64,000 nucleotides of DNA from Campylobacter lanienae NCTC 13004. Lineage in GTDB: Bacteria > Campylobacterota > Campylobacteria > Campylobacterales > Campylobacteraceae. Below the pieces are notes generated by a model. That model saw nothing but the letters and a program-made list of their open reading frames with translations, made no database searches and had not been told where the DNA came from. The position numbers and the translations under genes were made by a program. Positions 1 to 17,004 of this stretch are shown here, piece after piece. Location of the stretch: contig NZ_CP015578.1 of the NCBI RefSeq assembly GCF_002139935.1, positions 496,001 through 560,000 of the forward strand. Reading direction: 5' to 3'. The stretch's first letter is position 1. Each line of letters opens with the position of its first letter.

Positions 1-8222
<8,222 letters not shown>

Positions 8223-8240
8223 TTAACTTTATACAACTTA

Positions 8241-8272
8241 GTAAAATTTGGGTCTATGGATCCAAATTTTAC
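8241..8272 (+). terminator. hairpin terminator after rpoC
   Basis: A 14-bp stem (GTAAAATTTGGGTC / GATCCAAATTTTAC, one G-T wobble) closes a 4-base TATG loop. It lies 18 bases after the rpoC stop and probably ends the rpoBC transcript before the inserted restriction-like gene. No long T run follows, so efficiency is uncertain. Confidence 0.65.
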
Positions 8273-8326
8273 TTAAACCTGCAGCTAAAATTCTAATATA
8301 CAATTTGTTCTAAAAAAGGAGATAAA

Positions 8327-10069
8327 ATGCGATTTGAACCAAAACAGAGATTTATAGTAAATATAAGAGATAAAGAAAGTCAAAAATTTATTATTCCAGA
8401 ATATCAAAGGCCTTATAGATGGAAAATTGATGAGTGTCAAACGCTTTGGGACGATATTATAAATGCGTTCTATGAAAAGAAAGGTGATAAGAATGAAAAG
8501 GAAGGTAATGAAAAATTTGAATATTTTTTGGGCTCTATTGTAAGTTTTGAAAATGATCATGGTGATTTAGAAATCATAGATGGACAGCAAAGAATCACTA
8601 CTTTAACCTTGCTTTTTAGAGCGTTTTTTGAGAGCTTAAAAAGTGAAGACAAAAAGGATGAACAAGATGATTTTGGTAAGTTTATTTGGAAGAAAATTAG
8701 AAATAAAGGCTTTGAATTTGATAAGCCCTATTTAAGTTCTCAGGTTATTACTGACAAAGATAAAGAAGAATTAGAATATATTTTAATGGAAGATATTGAT
8801 ATTGAAAAATTAAGAAAAAACTTCAAATCTAATTATGCTAAAAATTTTATCTTTTTTCATGAAGCTATAAATGATTTTAAACTAAAAAACGCCCGTAGGT
8901 TTGAAGAATTATGTGATACTATTTTATCTGATACATTTTTTGTATTGTGTGTGACCTGCGATAGTCAAGAATCAGCAATGACTATTTTTAATACTCTAAA
9001 TTCTCGTGGTATGCCACTTTCAAATGCTGATATCATAAAAGGTTATATTTATAAAAATATAGAAAATAAAGAAGAATTTGCTAAAAAATGGCAAGAAATT
9101 AGCTCAAAATTTGAAGAATATAATCCAAAAGAAGATATGAGTGTGCTTTTTATCCAGGCAATGCATGCAATAAGGGCTATGAACAATCATACAGATAATA
9201 CTACGCCAAGCGTGTTGGACTTTTTTACAAAGATTAATAAAAATAATTTTGGAGCAATAGGTGGGTATCTTGTAAAAGAAGATCAGATAAAAGAGCTTAT
9301 GAAATTTATTGAAACTTTAGTATATTTTTGGGCTTCACCAAAGATATATTTAAAAGGAAAAGCTTATAGATATTTTAAAATTCTTTGTTTATATCAAAAT
9401 GATATGTGGAAATTTTTTGTAGCTTTTTTGATTTGGAGAAACAAAGATAATTTTATAAAAGGTGAATTTAAGGATAGTTTTAGTAATGAATTTGAGAGCA
9501 ATTTACTTGAATTATTAAAGGCGATAACTATTAAATTTTTAAACAATAGATCAAGTGCAAATGAGATAAGAGATTTAGTTTTTAAAATGAATGCAGAGCT
9601 AAATCAAAATATAAATTTTTCTTATAGCAAATCCTTACTAGAGGGATTTTTAAATAATTTTTCTAGTAATGATAAGGATATCAAGCCAGACGCTAGAAAA
9701 GTAAAATATCTTTTATATCTTTATGCTCATCTTTATGATGATTTCTCTAGTGATATAAAAAATTATAAGTTAGAAGTAGAGCATATTTTGCCTAAAACTT
9801 GGCAAAATGCAAATTTTGATGAGTGGGATAAGATAACCCATTCGGAGTATTTAGAGCAAATAGGTAATAAAATTTTACTTGATAAAGCCACAAATATCAA
9901 ATGCGCTAATAACTTTTTTTCTTTAAAACAAGAAACATATAAAGAGAGTCAAAACTCGCAAGAGGTAAGAGATCTTGGCAATAGAGATGATAAAATTTGG
10001 TCAAAAACTGATATAGAAACTAGAAATCAAGCAATAGAGCAAGCTTTAAAAAATTTTATAAACAAATAG
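8327..10069 (+). CDS. GmrSD-type DUF262/DUF1524 (HNH) restriction-like protein
   Basis: This 580-residue protein fuses an N-terminal DUF262 (ParB/Srx-like NTPase) domain to a C-terminal DUF1524 HNH nuclease domain, the layout of single-chain GmrSD-type modification-dependent (type IV) restriction enzymes. The DUF262 motifs are PEYQRPYRW at 24-32 and DGQQR at 85-89. The nuclease motif VEHILP has its histidine at 486 and is followed by GNKILLDKATN and a downstream Asn/Lys segment. A good ribosome site (AAGGAG) sits just before ATG. The gene has its own space between the rpoC terminator and the rpsL promoter, and its A/T-rich Lys/Asn codons differ from the flanking ribosomal genes, which suggests acquisition. 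The family targets modified phage DNA; the substrate of this protein is not shown by the sequence. Confidence 0.88.
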   Translation: MRFEPKQRFIVNIRDKESQKFIIPEYQRPYRWKIDECQTLWDDIINAFYEKKGDKNEKEGNEKFEYFLGSIVSFENDHGDLEIIDGQQRITTLTLLFRAFFESLKSEDKKDEQDDFGKFIWKKIRNKGFEFDKPYLSSQVITDKDKEELEYILMEDIDIEKLRKNFKSNYAKNFIFFHEAINDFKLKNARRFEELCDTILSDTFFVLCVTCDSQESAMTIFNTLNSRGMPLSNADIIKGYIYKNIENKEEFAKKWQEISSKFEEYNPKEDMSVLFIQAMHAIRAMNNHTDNTTPSVLDFFTKINKNNFGAIGGYLVKEDQIKELMKFIETLVYFWASPKIYLKGKAYRYFKILCLYQNDMWKFFVAFLIWRNKDNFIKGEFKDSFSNEFESNLLELLKAITIKFLNNRSSANEIRDLVFKMNAELNQNINFSYSKSLLEGFLNNFSSNDKDIKPDARKVKYLLYLYAHLYDDFSSDIKNYKLEVEHILPKTWQNANFDEWDKITHSEYLEQIGNKILLDKATNIKCANNFFSLKQETYKESQNSQEVRDLGNRDDKIWSKTDIETRNQAIEQALKNFINK

Positions 10070-10076
10070 ATATTAT

Positions 10077-10109
10077 TTAGCAATTTTGAATAAATTTTTG
10101 AATTGCTAA
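10077..10109 (+). terminator. weak hairpin after the DUF262/HNH gene
   Basis: A 9-bp inverted repeat TTAGCAATT / AATTGCTAA, separated by 15 A/T-rich bases, begins 8 bases after the stop codon. It has low GC and a large loop, so it is only a candidate terminator. Confidence 0.35.
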
Positions 10110-10157
10110 AGCATAGATTTATTTTAATATTTTAGCCTAGATTACTCTTTATTTCAT

Positions 10158-10163
10158 TATAAT
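10158..10163 (+). promoter_or_regulatory. candidate -10 box for rpsL-rpsG-fusA
   Basis: A TATAAT hexamer lies 60 bases before the rpsL start. A second TAAAAT-like element is closer, near 10180. These would let the ribosomal-protein/EF-G operon be transcribed independently of rpoBC and of the inserted restriction gene. Confidence 0.4.
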
Positions 10164-10222
10164 TTAAGATAATTTTTAGTAAAATTAGACTTTTTTAATA
10201 AATTTAGTTGAAAGGAAAAATT

Positions 10223-10606
10223 GTGCCAACCATTAATCAATTGGTCAGAAAAGAACGCAAAAAAGTGATCGTAAAATCTAAATCACCAGCGTTAAAAGAG
10301 TGTCCTCAAAGAAGAGGAGTTTGCACCAGAGTTTATACAACAACTCCTAAAAAACCAAACTCAGCTTTGAGAAAAGTTGCCAAAGTAAGGCTAACAAGTG
10401 GATTTGAAGTTATCAGCTATATAGGCGGTGAAGGTCACAATCTACAAGAGCACAGCATCGTGCTAGTGCGTGGCGGTAGGGTAAGAGACTTACCAGGTCT
10501 TAAATATCATATTGTCCGTGGTGCACTTGATACAGCTGGCGTGGCTAAAAGAACTGTATCTAGATCTAAATATGGTGCTAAACGCCCAAAAGAAGCTAAA
10601 AAGTAA
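10223..10606 (+). CDS. rpsL: 30S ribosomal protein S12, Arg88 variant
   Basis: This is ribosomal protein S12 of the decoding centre, 127 residues. The start is GTG 10223 ([15 protein letters not shown]), preceded by AAAGGAAAA; a TTG at 10208 is in frame but lies before that ribosome site. The [12 protein letters not shown] loop keeps Lys43. In the second streptomycin loop the usual GGRVKDLPG reads GGRVRDLPG: codon 88 is AGA, giving Arg88. K88R is an established streptomycin-resistance substitution in several bacteria including Campylobacter, so the strain is predicted to be resistant unless Arg is natural in this species. It is followed by rpsG and fusA, the classical str operon. Confidence 0.96.
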   Translation: MPTINQLVRKERKKVIVKSKSPALKECPQRRGVCTRVYTTTPKKPNSALRKVAKVRLTSGFEVISYIGGEGHNLQEHSIVLVRGGRVRDLPGLKYHIVRGALDTAGVAKRTVSRSKYGAKRPKEAKK

Positions 10607-10666
10607 TCTTTTAGGACGCAGACTAGCCCTTAGATATGGCTTAGTTTGAGTAAAATTTAAATTTGA

Positions 10667-11146
<480 letters not shown>

Positions 11147-11158
11147 TAAGGAGTATCT

Positions 11159-13234
11159 ATGTCAAGAAAAACTCCATTAAATATGGTTAGAAATATCGGT
11201 ATCGCTGCGCATATCGATGCTGGTAAAACTACAACTAGTGAGAGAATTCTATTTTTTACAGGTATGAGCCATAAGATCGGCGAGGTTCATGATGGTGCTG
11301 CTACTATGGACTGGATGGAACAAGAAAAAGAGCGCGGTATTACGATTACTTCTGCTGCGACTACTTGTTTTTGGAAAAACCATCAAATCAATCTTATAGA
11401 CACTCCAGGACACGTTGATTTTACTATAGAGGTTGAAAGATCTATGCGTGTTTTAGATGGTGCTGTAGCTGTATTTTGTGCTGTTGGTGGCGTCCAACCT
11501 CAAAGTGAGACTGTCTGGAGACAAGCTAATAAATACCGTGTTCCAAGAATGGTTTATGTAAATAAAATGGATAGAATCGGTGCTAACTTCTATAATGTTG
11601 AAGAGCAGATCAAAAACCGCTTAAAAGCAAATCCGGTGCCTATCCAAATTCCAATTGGTGCTGAAGATGAGTTTAAGGGTGTTGTAGATCTAATTACTAT
11701 GAAAGCACTTGTTTGGGAAGATGATACAAAACCAACTGATTTTGTAGTTAAAGATATTCCAGCTGATCTTGTAGAAAAAGCTGAAGAGTATCGCAATAAA
11801 ATGATTGAAGCTGTAGCTGAGACTGATGATGCTCTAATGGAAAAATTCTTTGGTGGCGAAGAGTTAACTATTGAAGAGATTAAAAAAGGTATCAAAGCTG
11901 GTTGTCTATCTATGAGCATAATTCCTATGGTTTGTGGTACTTCATTTAAAAATAAAGGCGTTCAACCACTTCTAGATGCAGTTGTTGATTACTTACCAGC
12001 TCCAGATGAAGTTGAAGCTATTAGAGGTGAGCTTGAAGATGGTACTGAAGTAGTTGTAGATAGCACAGATGATGGCGAATTTGCTGGTCTTGCATTTAAG
12101 ATTATGACTGACCCATTTGTTGGACAACTTACATTCGTAAGGGTTTATAGAGGCCAACTAGAGAGCGGTAGCTATGCTTATAACTCAACAAAAGATAAAA
12201 AAGAGAGAATCGGCCGCTTACTAAAAATGCACTCAAATAAGCGTGAAGAGATTAAGGTGCTTTATGCTGGTGAAATTGGTGCTGTAGTTGGTCTTAAAGA
12301 TACTTTAACAGGTGATACTCTAGCTAGTGAAAAAGATAAAGTTATTCTAGAGAGAATGGACTTCCCAGAGCCAGTTATTAGTGTCGCTGTTGAGCCAAAA
12401 ACTAAAGCTGATCAAGAAAAAATGGGTATAGCTCTAGGCAAATTAGCTCAAGAAGATCCAAGCTTTAGAGTTAGTACCGATGAAGAGAGTGGTCAGACAA
12501 TTATCGCTGGTATGGGTGAGCTTCACCTTGAAATTATCGTAGATAGAATGCTAAGAGAATTTAAGGTTGAAGCTGAAGTTGGTCAGCCTCAAGTTGCTTA
12601 TCGTGAAACTATCAAAAAGACAGTTGAGCAAGAGTATAAATACGCTAAACAATCAGGTGGTCGTGGTCAATATGGTCATGTATTTTTACGCCTTGAGCCA
12701 CTTGAACCAGGTAGTGGATTTGAATTTGTCAATGATATCAAAGGTGGGGTTGTACCAAAAGAGTATATCCCAGCTGTTGAAAAAGGTTGTAATGAAGCAC
12801 TTCAAAGCGGTGTATTAGCAGGATATCCTGTTGAGGATGTTAAAGTTACGCTATTTGATGGTAGCTATCATGAGGTGGATTCATCTGAAATGGCATTTAA
12901 ACTAGCTGCATCTATGGGCTTTAAAGAGGGTGCTAGAAAGGCTGGTGCTGTTATTCTTGAGCCTATGATGAAAGTCGAAGTAGAGACTCCAGAAGAGTAT
13001 ATGGGTGATGTAATAGGCGATTTAAATAGACGCCGTGGTCAAATCAACTCAATGGATGAAAGAGGCGGCAACAAGATAGTTACTGCTTTCTGTCCGCTTG
13101 CTGAAATGTTCGGATATTCTACAGATTTAAGGAGCCAAACTCAAGGTCGTGCTTCATACTCAATGGAATTTGATCACTATGAAGAAGTTCCTAAAAATGT
13201 ATCTGATGAGATAATCAAAAAAAGAAATGGCTAA
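11159..13234 (+). CDS. fusA: translation elongation factor G
   Basis: EF-G is the GTPase that drives translocation and ribosome recycling, here 691 residues. The G1 motif AHIDAGKTT, the switch region [15 protein letters not shown] and NKMD are all present near the N-terminus. The C-terminal domain IV loop and the [10 protein letters not shown] end are intact. A ribosome site (AAGGAG) sits in the 12-base gap after rpsG. The operon is closed by the hairpin at 13243-13264. Confidence 0.97.
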   Translation: MSRKTPLNMVRNIGIAAHIDAGKTTTSERILFFTGMSHKIGEVHDGAATMDWMEQEKERGITITSAATTCFWKNHQINLIDTPGHVDFTIEVERSMRVLDGAVAVFCAVGGVQPQSETVWRQANKYRVPRMVYVNKMDRIGANFYNVEEQIKNRLKANPVPIQIPIGAEDEFKGVVDLITMKALVWEDDTKPTDFVVKDIPADLVEKAEEYRNKMIEAVAETDDALMEKFFGGEELTIEEIKKGIKAGCLSMSIIPMVCGTSFKNKGVQPLLDAVVDYLPAPDEVEAIRGELEDGTEVVVDSTDDGEFAGLAFKIMTDPFVGQLTFVRVYRGQLESGSYAYNSTKDKKERIGRLLKMHSNKREEIKVLYAGEIGAVVGLKDTLTGDTLASEKDKVILERMDFPEPVISVAVEPKTKADQEKMGIALGKLAQEDPSFRVSTDEESGQTIIAGMGELHLEIIVDRMLREFKVEAEVGQPQVAYRETIKKTVEQEYKYAKQSGGRGQYGHVFLRLEPLEPGSGFEFVNDIKGGVVPKEYIPAVEKGCNEALQSGVLAGYPVEDVKVTLFDGSYHEVDSSEMAFKLAASMGFKEGARKAGAVILEPMMKVEVETPEEYMGDVIGDLNRRRGQINSMDERGGNKIVTAFCPLAEMFGYSTDLRSQTQGRASYSMEFDHYEEVPKNVSDEIIKKRNG

Positions 13235-13242
13235 TATCTTTT

Positions 13243-13264
13243 AACCCCGCTTTTGTGGGGTTTT
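13243..13264 (+). terminator. rho-independent terminator of the str operon
   Basis: AACCCC pairs with GGGGTT, extendable inward by two pairs around a TTTT loop, and is followed directly by a short T run. The T run ends at the first base of the tRNA-Arg gene. Confidence 0.8.
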
Positions 13265-13341
13265 CTCCTCATAGCTCAGCAGGATAGAGCGCAGAATTCC
13301 TAATTCTGAGGCCATAGGTTCAAATCCTATTGGGGAGACCA
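13265..13341 (+). tRNA. tRNA-Arg (anticodon CCU)
   Basis: The cloverleaf folds by eye: acceptor CTCCTCA with TGGGGAG (one G-U), D stem GCTC/GAGC, anticodon stem CAGAA/TTCTG around loop TTCCTAA, T stem ATAGG/CCTAT with TTCAAAT loop, discriminator A and encoded CCA. The anticodon at 13299-13301 is CCT, so it reads AGG arginine codons. It begins directly at the T run of the fusA terminator. Confidence 0.95.
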
Positions 13342-13433
13342 CTATTTATCTCCTACAAAAGTAATAAATTTTTATAATTCTTTAAATAGATAAATCTAGA
13401 TTTTTATATTATTATAATTGTTTATAAAACAAT

Positions 13434-13464
13434 AATCAAATTTAATTAAATATTAAATTTGATT
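13434..13464 (+). promoter_or_regulatory. perfect palindrome upstream of feoAB (candidate operator)
   Basis: Thirteen-base arms are separated by TAAAT: the left arm includes ATCAAATTTAAT and the right arm ATTAAATTTGAT. A TATAAT -10 box follows at 13469-13474, so the palindrome covers the -35 region of the feo promoter. A second imperfect repeat (ATTGTTT ATA AAACAAT) lies just upstream near 13417-13433. Iron-dependent Fur control of feo is expected from other bacteria, but neither repeat is a textbook Fur box. Confidence 0.55.
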
Positions 13465-13504
13465 TAGCTATAATTGATAATAAATTTCATTATTTGAGGT
13501 TTAA

Positions 13505-13729
13505 ATGACTTTAGATCTTTTAGAAAATGGTCAAATGGCTAAAATTTTAAATTTTAATGTAACTGAGAGATTGCTTGAGAGGTTTTTTAGTTTAGGGTTA
13601 TCTAAATTCAAAACTATTAAAAAGATAGAGAGTTCATTGGGGAGTTCGACTATCTTGATTGAGTGTAATAGAATGTTCTTGATGCTAAGATATGATGAGG
13701 CAAAGAGTATCGAGGTAGAGAGAATTTAG
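13505..13729 (+). CDS. feoA: FeoA-like small SH3 protein of ferrous iron uptake
   Basis: This 74-residue protein has the size and fold pattern of FeoA: a beta-rich SH3-like domain ending in a segment resembling the usual metal-dependent repressor C-terminal fold (MFLMLRYDEAKSIEVERI). FeoA supports the FeoB transporter from the cytoplasm. Its stop codon is followed with no gap by the feoB ATG, so the two are cotranscribed and coupled. Assignment rests mainly on position and size, since FeoA sequences diverge widely. Confidence 0.8.
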   Translation: MTLDLLENGQMAKILNFNVTERLLERFFSLGLSKFKTIKKIESSLGSSTILIECNRMFLMLRYDEAKSIEVERI

Positions 13730-15841
13730 ATGAAAAAGATTATTAAAATCGCACTTGTAGGCCAACCAAATGTAGGTAAAACTCTGCTTATAAATTCGCT
13801 TAGCGGATCGCATTTGAAGGTTGGGAATTTCCCTGGTGTGACGGTTGAAAAATCTGAAGCGAATTTTAAATATAAAGATTATGATATTAAGATTATAGAT
13901 CTTCCTGGAACTTACTCTATTAATGATTACTCGCTTGAAGAGAGGATAACTAAAGATTTTATCAATAAAAATGATTATGATATCATCATAAATGTGGTAG
14001 ATTCTACAAATTTAGAGCGCAATTTGATCTTGACTACCCAAATTATGGAGAGAAATAAAAAGATGATTTTAGCTCTAAATATGAGCGATGAAGCATCAAA
14101 AGAGGGGATAAATATTGATGCTAAGAAATTTGAAAATCTCCTTGGAGTGCCTTGCGTATCAGTATCTGCTAGTTTAAAATCAAATTTAAATGAGTTGATA
14201 GAACGGATAATAGAAATTTACAAATCACCATATATCCCAAATAAGCGAATTTATAGTGATGCGATTGAAAAAGAGATAGATAATATTTCGCAATTTTTAG
14301 AATCTAAAAATGATACAAATATAAAAGAGTTAAAATTAAGCAATAAAGATATAGCGATAGCTTTGTTAAAGCAAGATAATCAAATTTATAAGTATTTACA
14401 CGATAAGCCCATTTGGATAGAGCTATCAAAGGTGATCCAGACAGCTCACAATAACCTATATATCCACTACAAAACTCAATCTGTAAGTGAGATATTTATG
14501 CAAGAGTGTAGTAATTTTGTCAATGGTGCGATCGCTGAGAGCGTGAAATATCATAAACCTAAAGAGATTAATTATACTAGGATGATTGATAAAATTTTGA
14601 TAAACAAATATATTGGGATTCCGATATTTTTGTTTTTTATGTGGTTGATATTTCAGCTTACATTTACTCTTGGTGCGGTGCCTATGGACTATATCGAGGC
14701 TGGATATGTGGCGTTGGGTGATATGGTTAAAGAGAGTGTTAGTAGTGAGCTTTTGGCATCGTTATTGGCTGATGGCATCATAGGTGGGGTTGGGTCTGTG
14801 ATACTATTTTTGCCAAATATTATGATACTATTTTTTGGAATTGCGCTTTTGGAGACTACTGGATATATGTCTAGGGTTTCATTTTTGTTAGATGGATTTT
14901 TTCATAAATTTGGCTTGCATGGTAAAAGCTTTATCCCATTGGTGACTGGATTTGGGTGTTCTGTCCCAGCATTTATGGCTACAAGAACTCTCAAAAACGA
15001 AAAAGACCGCTTGCTTACTCTTTTCATAATTAATTTTATGAGTTGTGGTGCTAGGTTGCCTGTATATGTGCTATTTATAGGTGCTTTTGCTCCAAAAGCT
15101 CAAGCTGGAAATTGGCTATTTGGTATATATATTTTTGGTGCGATTTTAGGGCTTATAGCGGCTAAGGTTTTGCGTATGACGGCATTTAAAGGCCCTGATG
15201 AGCCTTTTGTTGTTGAGATGCCAAAATATAGAATGCCAAATTGGAAGCTCATTTGGTTTATGGTCTATAACAAAGCTAAAATGTATATCAAAAAGGCCGG
15301 TACCTTCATTCTAGCTGCAGCTGTGCTTATATGGTTTGCTAGTAGTTTTCCGTTTCAAGACTCTACTAAAGAGATTTATGAACAAAAAATAGAGATAGCC
15401 GCAACTGATGAAGACAAAGAGAGATTATCTAATGAATTAGAAAATATCTTAATAGAAAATAGCTATTTAGGAAAGGTGGGCAAATTTATTGAGCCATTTT
15501 TTGCTCCGTTGGAGTTTGATTGGAGATTGAGTGTTTCTATTGTTAGTGGTTTAGCAGCTAAGGAGGTTGCGATATCTACAATGGGTGTATTGTATTCGTT
15601 AGGTGGCGAAGTAGATGAAAATAACGATGGATTAATACAAAAAATTCAAGAAGCTATACCGATTGAGGTGGCTGTGGCGTATGTGCTATTTGTGATGTTA
15701 TATAATCCTTGTTTGGCTGCTACAATTGTCTTTGGCAAAGAGGCTGGCGGATATAAATATATAGCTTATCTATTCATTTTTACTACATTTGTTGCTTATT
15801 TGGTTTCGTTTATAGGGTTACATATAGCAAAGCTCTTTTGA
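13730..15841 (+). CDS. feoB: ferrous iron transporter FeoB
   Basis: This inner-membrane ferrous iron transporter has an N-terminal G domain, 703 residues. GQPNVGKT at 11-18, DLPGTYS and NMSD are the G1, G3 and G4 motifs. The membrane part carries the two Gate segments, including GFGCSVPAFMATR and NFMSCGARLPVY with their conserved cysteines. It follows feoA with no spacer. Under low oxygen this would be the main iron importer. Confidence 0.97.
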   Translation: MKKIIKIALVGQPNVGKTLLINSLSGSHLKVGNFPGVTVEKSEANFKYKDYDIKIIDLPGTYSINDYSLEERITKDFINKNDYDIIINVVDSTNLERNLILTTQIMERNKKMILALNMSDEASKEGINIDAKKFENLLGVPCVSVSASLKSNLNELIERIIEIYKSPYIPNKRIYSDAIEKEIDNISQFLESKNDTNIKELKLSNKDIAIALLKQDNQIYKYLHDKPIWIELSKVIQTAHNNLYIHYKTQSVSEIFMQECSNFVNGAIAESVKYHKPKEINYTRMIDKILINKYIGIPIFLFFMWLIFQLTFTLGAVPMDYIEAGYVALGDMVKESVSSELLASLLADGIIGGVGSVILFLPNIMILFFGIALLETTGYMSRVSFLLDGFFHKFGLHGKSFIPLVTGFGCSVPAFMATRTLKNEKDRLLTLFIINFMSCGARLPVYVLFIGAFAPKAQAGNWLFGIYIFGAILGLIAAKVLRMTAFKGPDEPFVVEMPKYRMPNWKLIWFMVYNKAKMYIKKAGTFILAAAVLIWFASSFPFQDSTKEIYEQKIEIAATDEDKERLSNELENILIENSYLGKVGKFIEPFFAPLEFDWRLSVSIVSGLAAKEVAISTMGVLYSLGGEVDENNDGLIQKIQEAIPIEVAVAYVLFVMLYNPCLAATIVFGKEAGGYKYIAYLFIFTTFVAYLVSFIGLHIAKLF

Positions 15842-15955
15842 GAGTTTTGCCCCTTTAAATGGACTTTTGATTAAATTTAAACCTTAATAATATATTTAGA
15901 TTTTATTTTTTTGCTTTTGCTAAAATTGTCCAAATTTAGATTTCAAGGTTGTATA

Positions 15956-16969
15956 ATGATAAAATACATAACTACAATAATTCTTGCCATTACTGCTTTA
16001 ATGGCTAATCCAAAAGGTGAAAATATGTCAAATTTAAAAGAGATATATCTAGGTGGGGGCTGTTTTTGGGGGACTCAAGGCTATTTTGATCGTATTAAAG
16101 GTGTTGAATTTACTCAAGTAGGTTACGCAAATGGAAAGAGCAAAGATACAAGCTATTATGAGATAAATAATACCGATCACGCTGAGGTTGTTAGAGTGAA
16201 ATTTAATGCTAATGTGGTGGATATAAATGAAATTTTAGAGCACTATTTTCGCATTATAGATCCATTTTCTATAAATAAACAAGGCAACGATATAGGTAGG
16301 CAGTATCGCACCGGAATTTATTATAATGATGAGAGTTTAAAACCGATTATAATTGAGTTTATAAGGGCTAAACAAGCTAAATTTGATAAGAAAATAGCCG
16401 TTGAAATAGAGCCTTTGAAAAACTATGTAGAGGCAGAAGAGTATCACCAAAAATATTTAGAAAAAAACCCAAATGGATATTGTCATATAGATTTAAATTT
16501 AGCCAATAAACCTCTATATGATGAGAGCAAATTTAAGCTCCCTAGCAAAGATGAGCTTAAAAATACTCTAAGTGATTTAGAGTATAGGGTAACACAAGAA
16601 AAGGCCACCGAACGCCCATATAGCAGCAAATATGATAAATTTGATGAGCGTGGTATATATGTGGATATAGTAAGCAAAAAGCCACTTTTTAGCTCTAGTG
16701 ATAAGTATGATGCTGGATGTGGGTGGCCTAGCTTTACTAAGCCTATAACCACTGATGCGACTGGCTATAATCGTGATCTAAGCCATGGTATGGATAGGAT
16801 AGAGGTAACTTCTAGACAGAGTGGAAGCCATTTGGGGCATGTCTTTGATGATGGGCCAAGCGATAAAGGTGGATTAAGATATTGTATCAATGGCGCTTCT
16901 TTGGAGTTTATCCCTTATGATGAGATGGATAAAAGGGGTTATTCTGAGTATAAGGTCTATGTGAAATAA
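15956..16969 (+). CDS. msrAB: fused peptide methionine sulfoxide reductase MsrA/MsrB
   Basis: This enzyme reduces both stereoisomers of methionine sulfoxide in oxidised proteins. From ATG 15956 it is 337 residues: a possible signal peptide (about 1-17, ending ALMA), an MsrA domain with catalytic C36 in GGGCFWG, and an MsrB domain with CGWPSF and catalytic C310 in RYCINGAS. A second ATG at 16025 (M24) has its own AAAGGTGA ribosome site, so a cytoplasmic form starting MSNLKEIYL is also possible. The gene stands alone between feoB and the DarT-like gene, behind a TAAAAT promoter-like box near 15920. Confidence 0.93.
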   Translation: MIKYITTIILAITALMANPKGENMSNLKEIYLGGGCFWGTQGYFDRIKGVEFTQVGYANGKSKDTSYYEINNTDHAEVVRVKFNANVVDINEILEHYFRIIDPFSINKQGNDIGRQYRTGIYYNDESLKPIIIEFIRAKQAKFDKKIAVEIEPLKNYVEAEEYHQKYLEKNPNGYCHIDLNLANKPLYDESKFKLPSKDELKNTLSDLEYRVTQEKATERPYSSKYDKFDERGIYVDIVSKKPLFSSSDKYDAGCGWPSFTKPITTDATGYNRDLSHGMDRIEVTSRQSGSHLGHVFDDGPSDKGGLRYCINGASLEFIPYDEMDKRGYSEYKVYVK

Positions 16970-17004
16970 TATTATATTAACAAGTAGTATCTAAAGGCAT
17001 ATAA

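Noticed and set aside
12567-12818. Open frame inside fusA in another frame
   Set aside because: It lies wholly within a highly conserved essential gene and has no family features.
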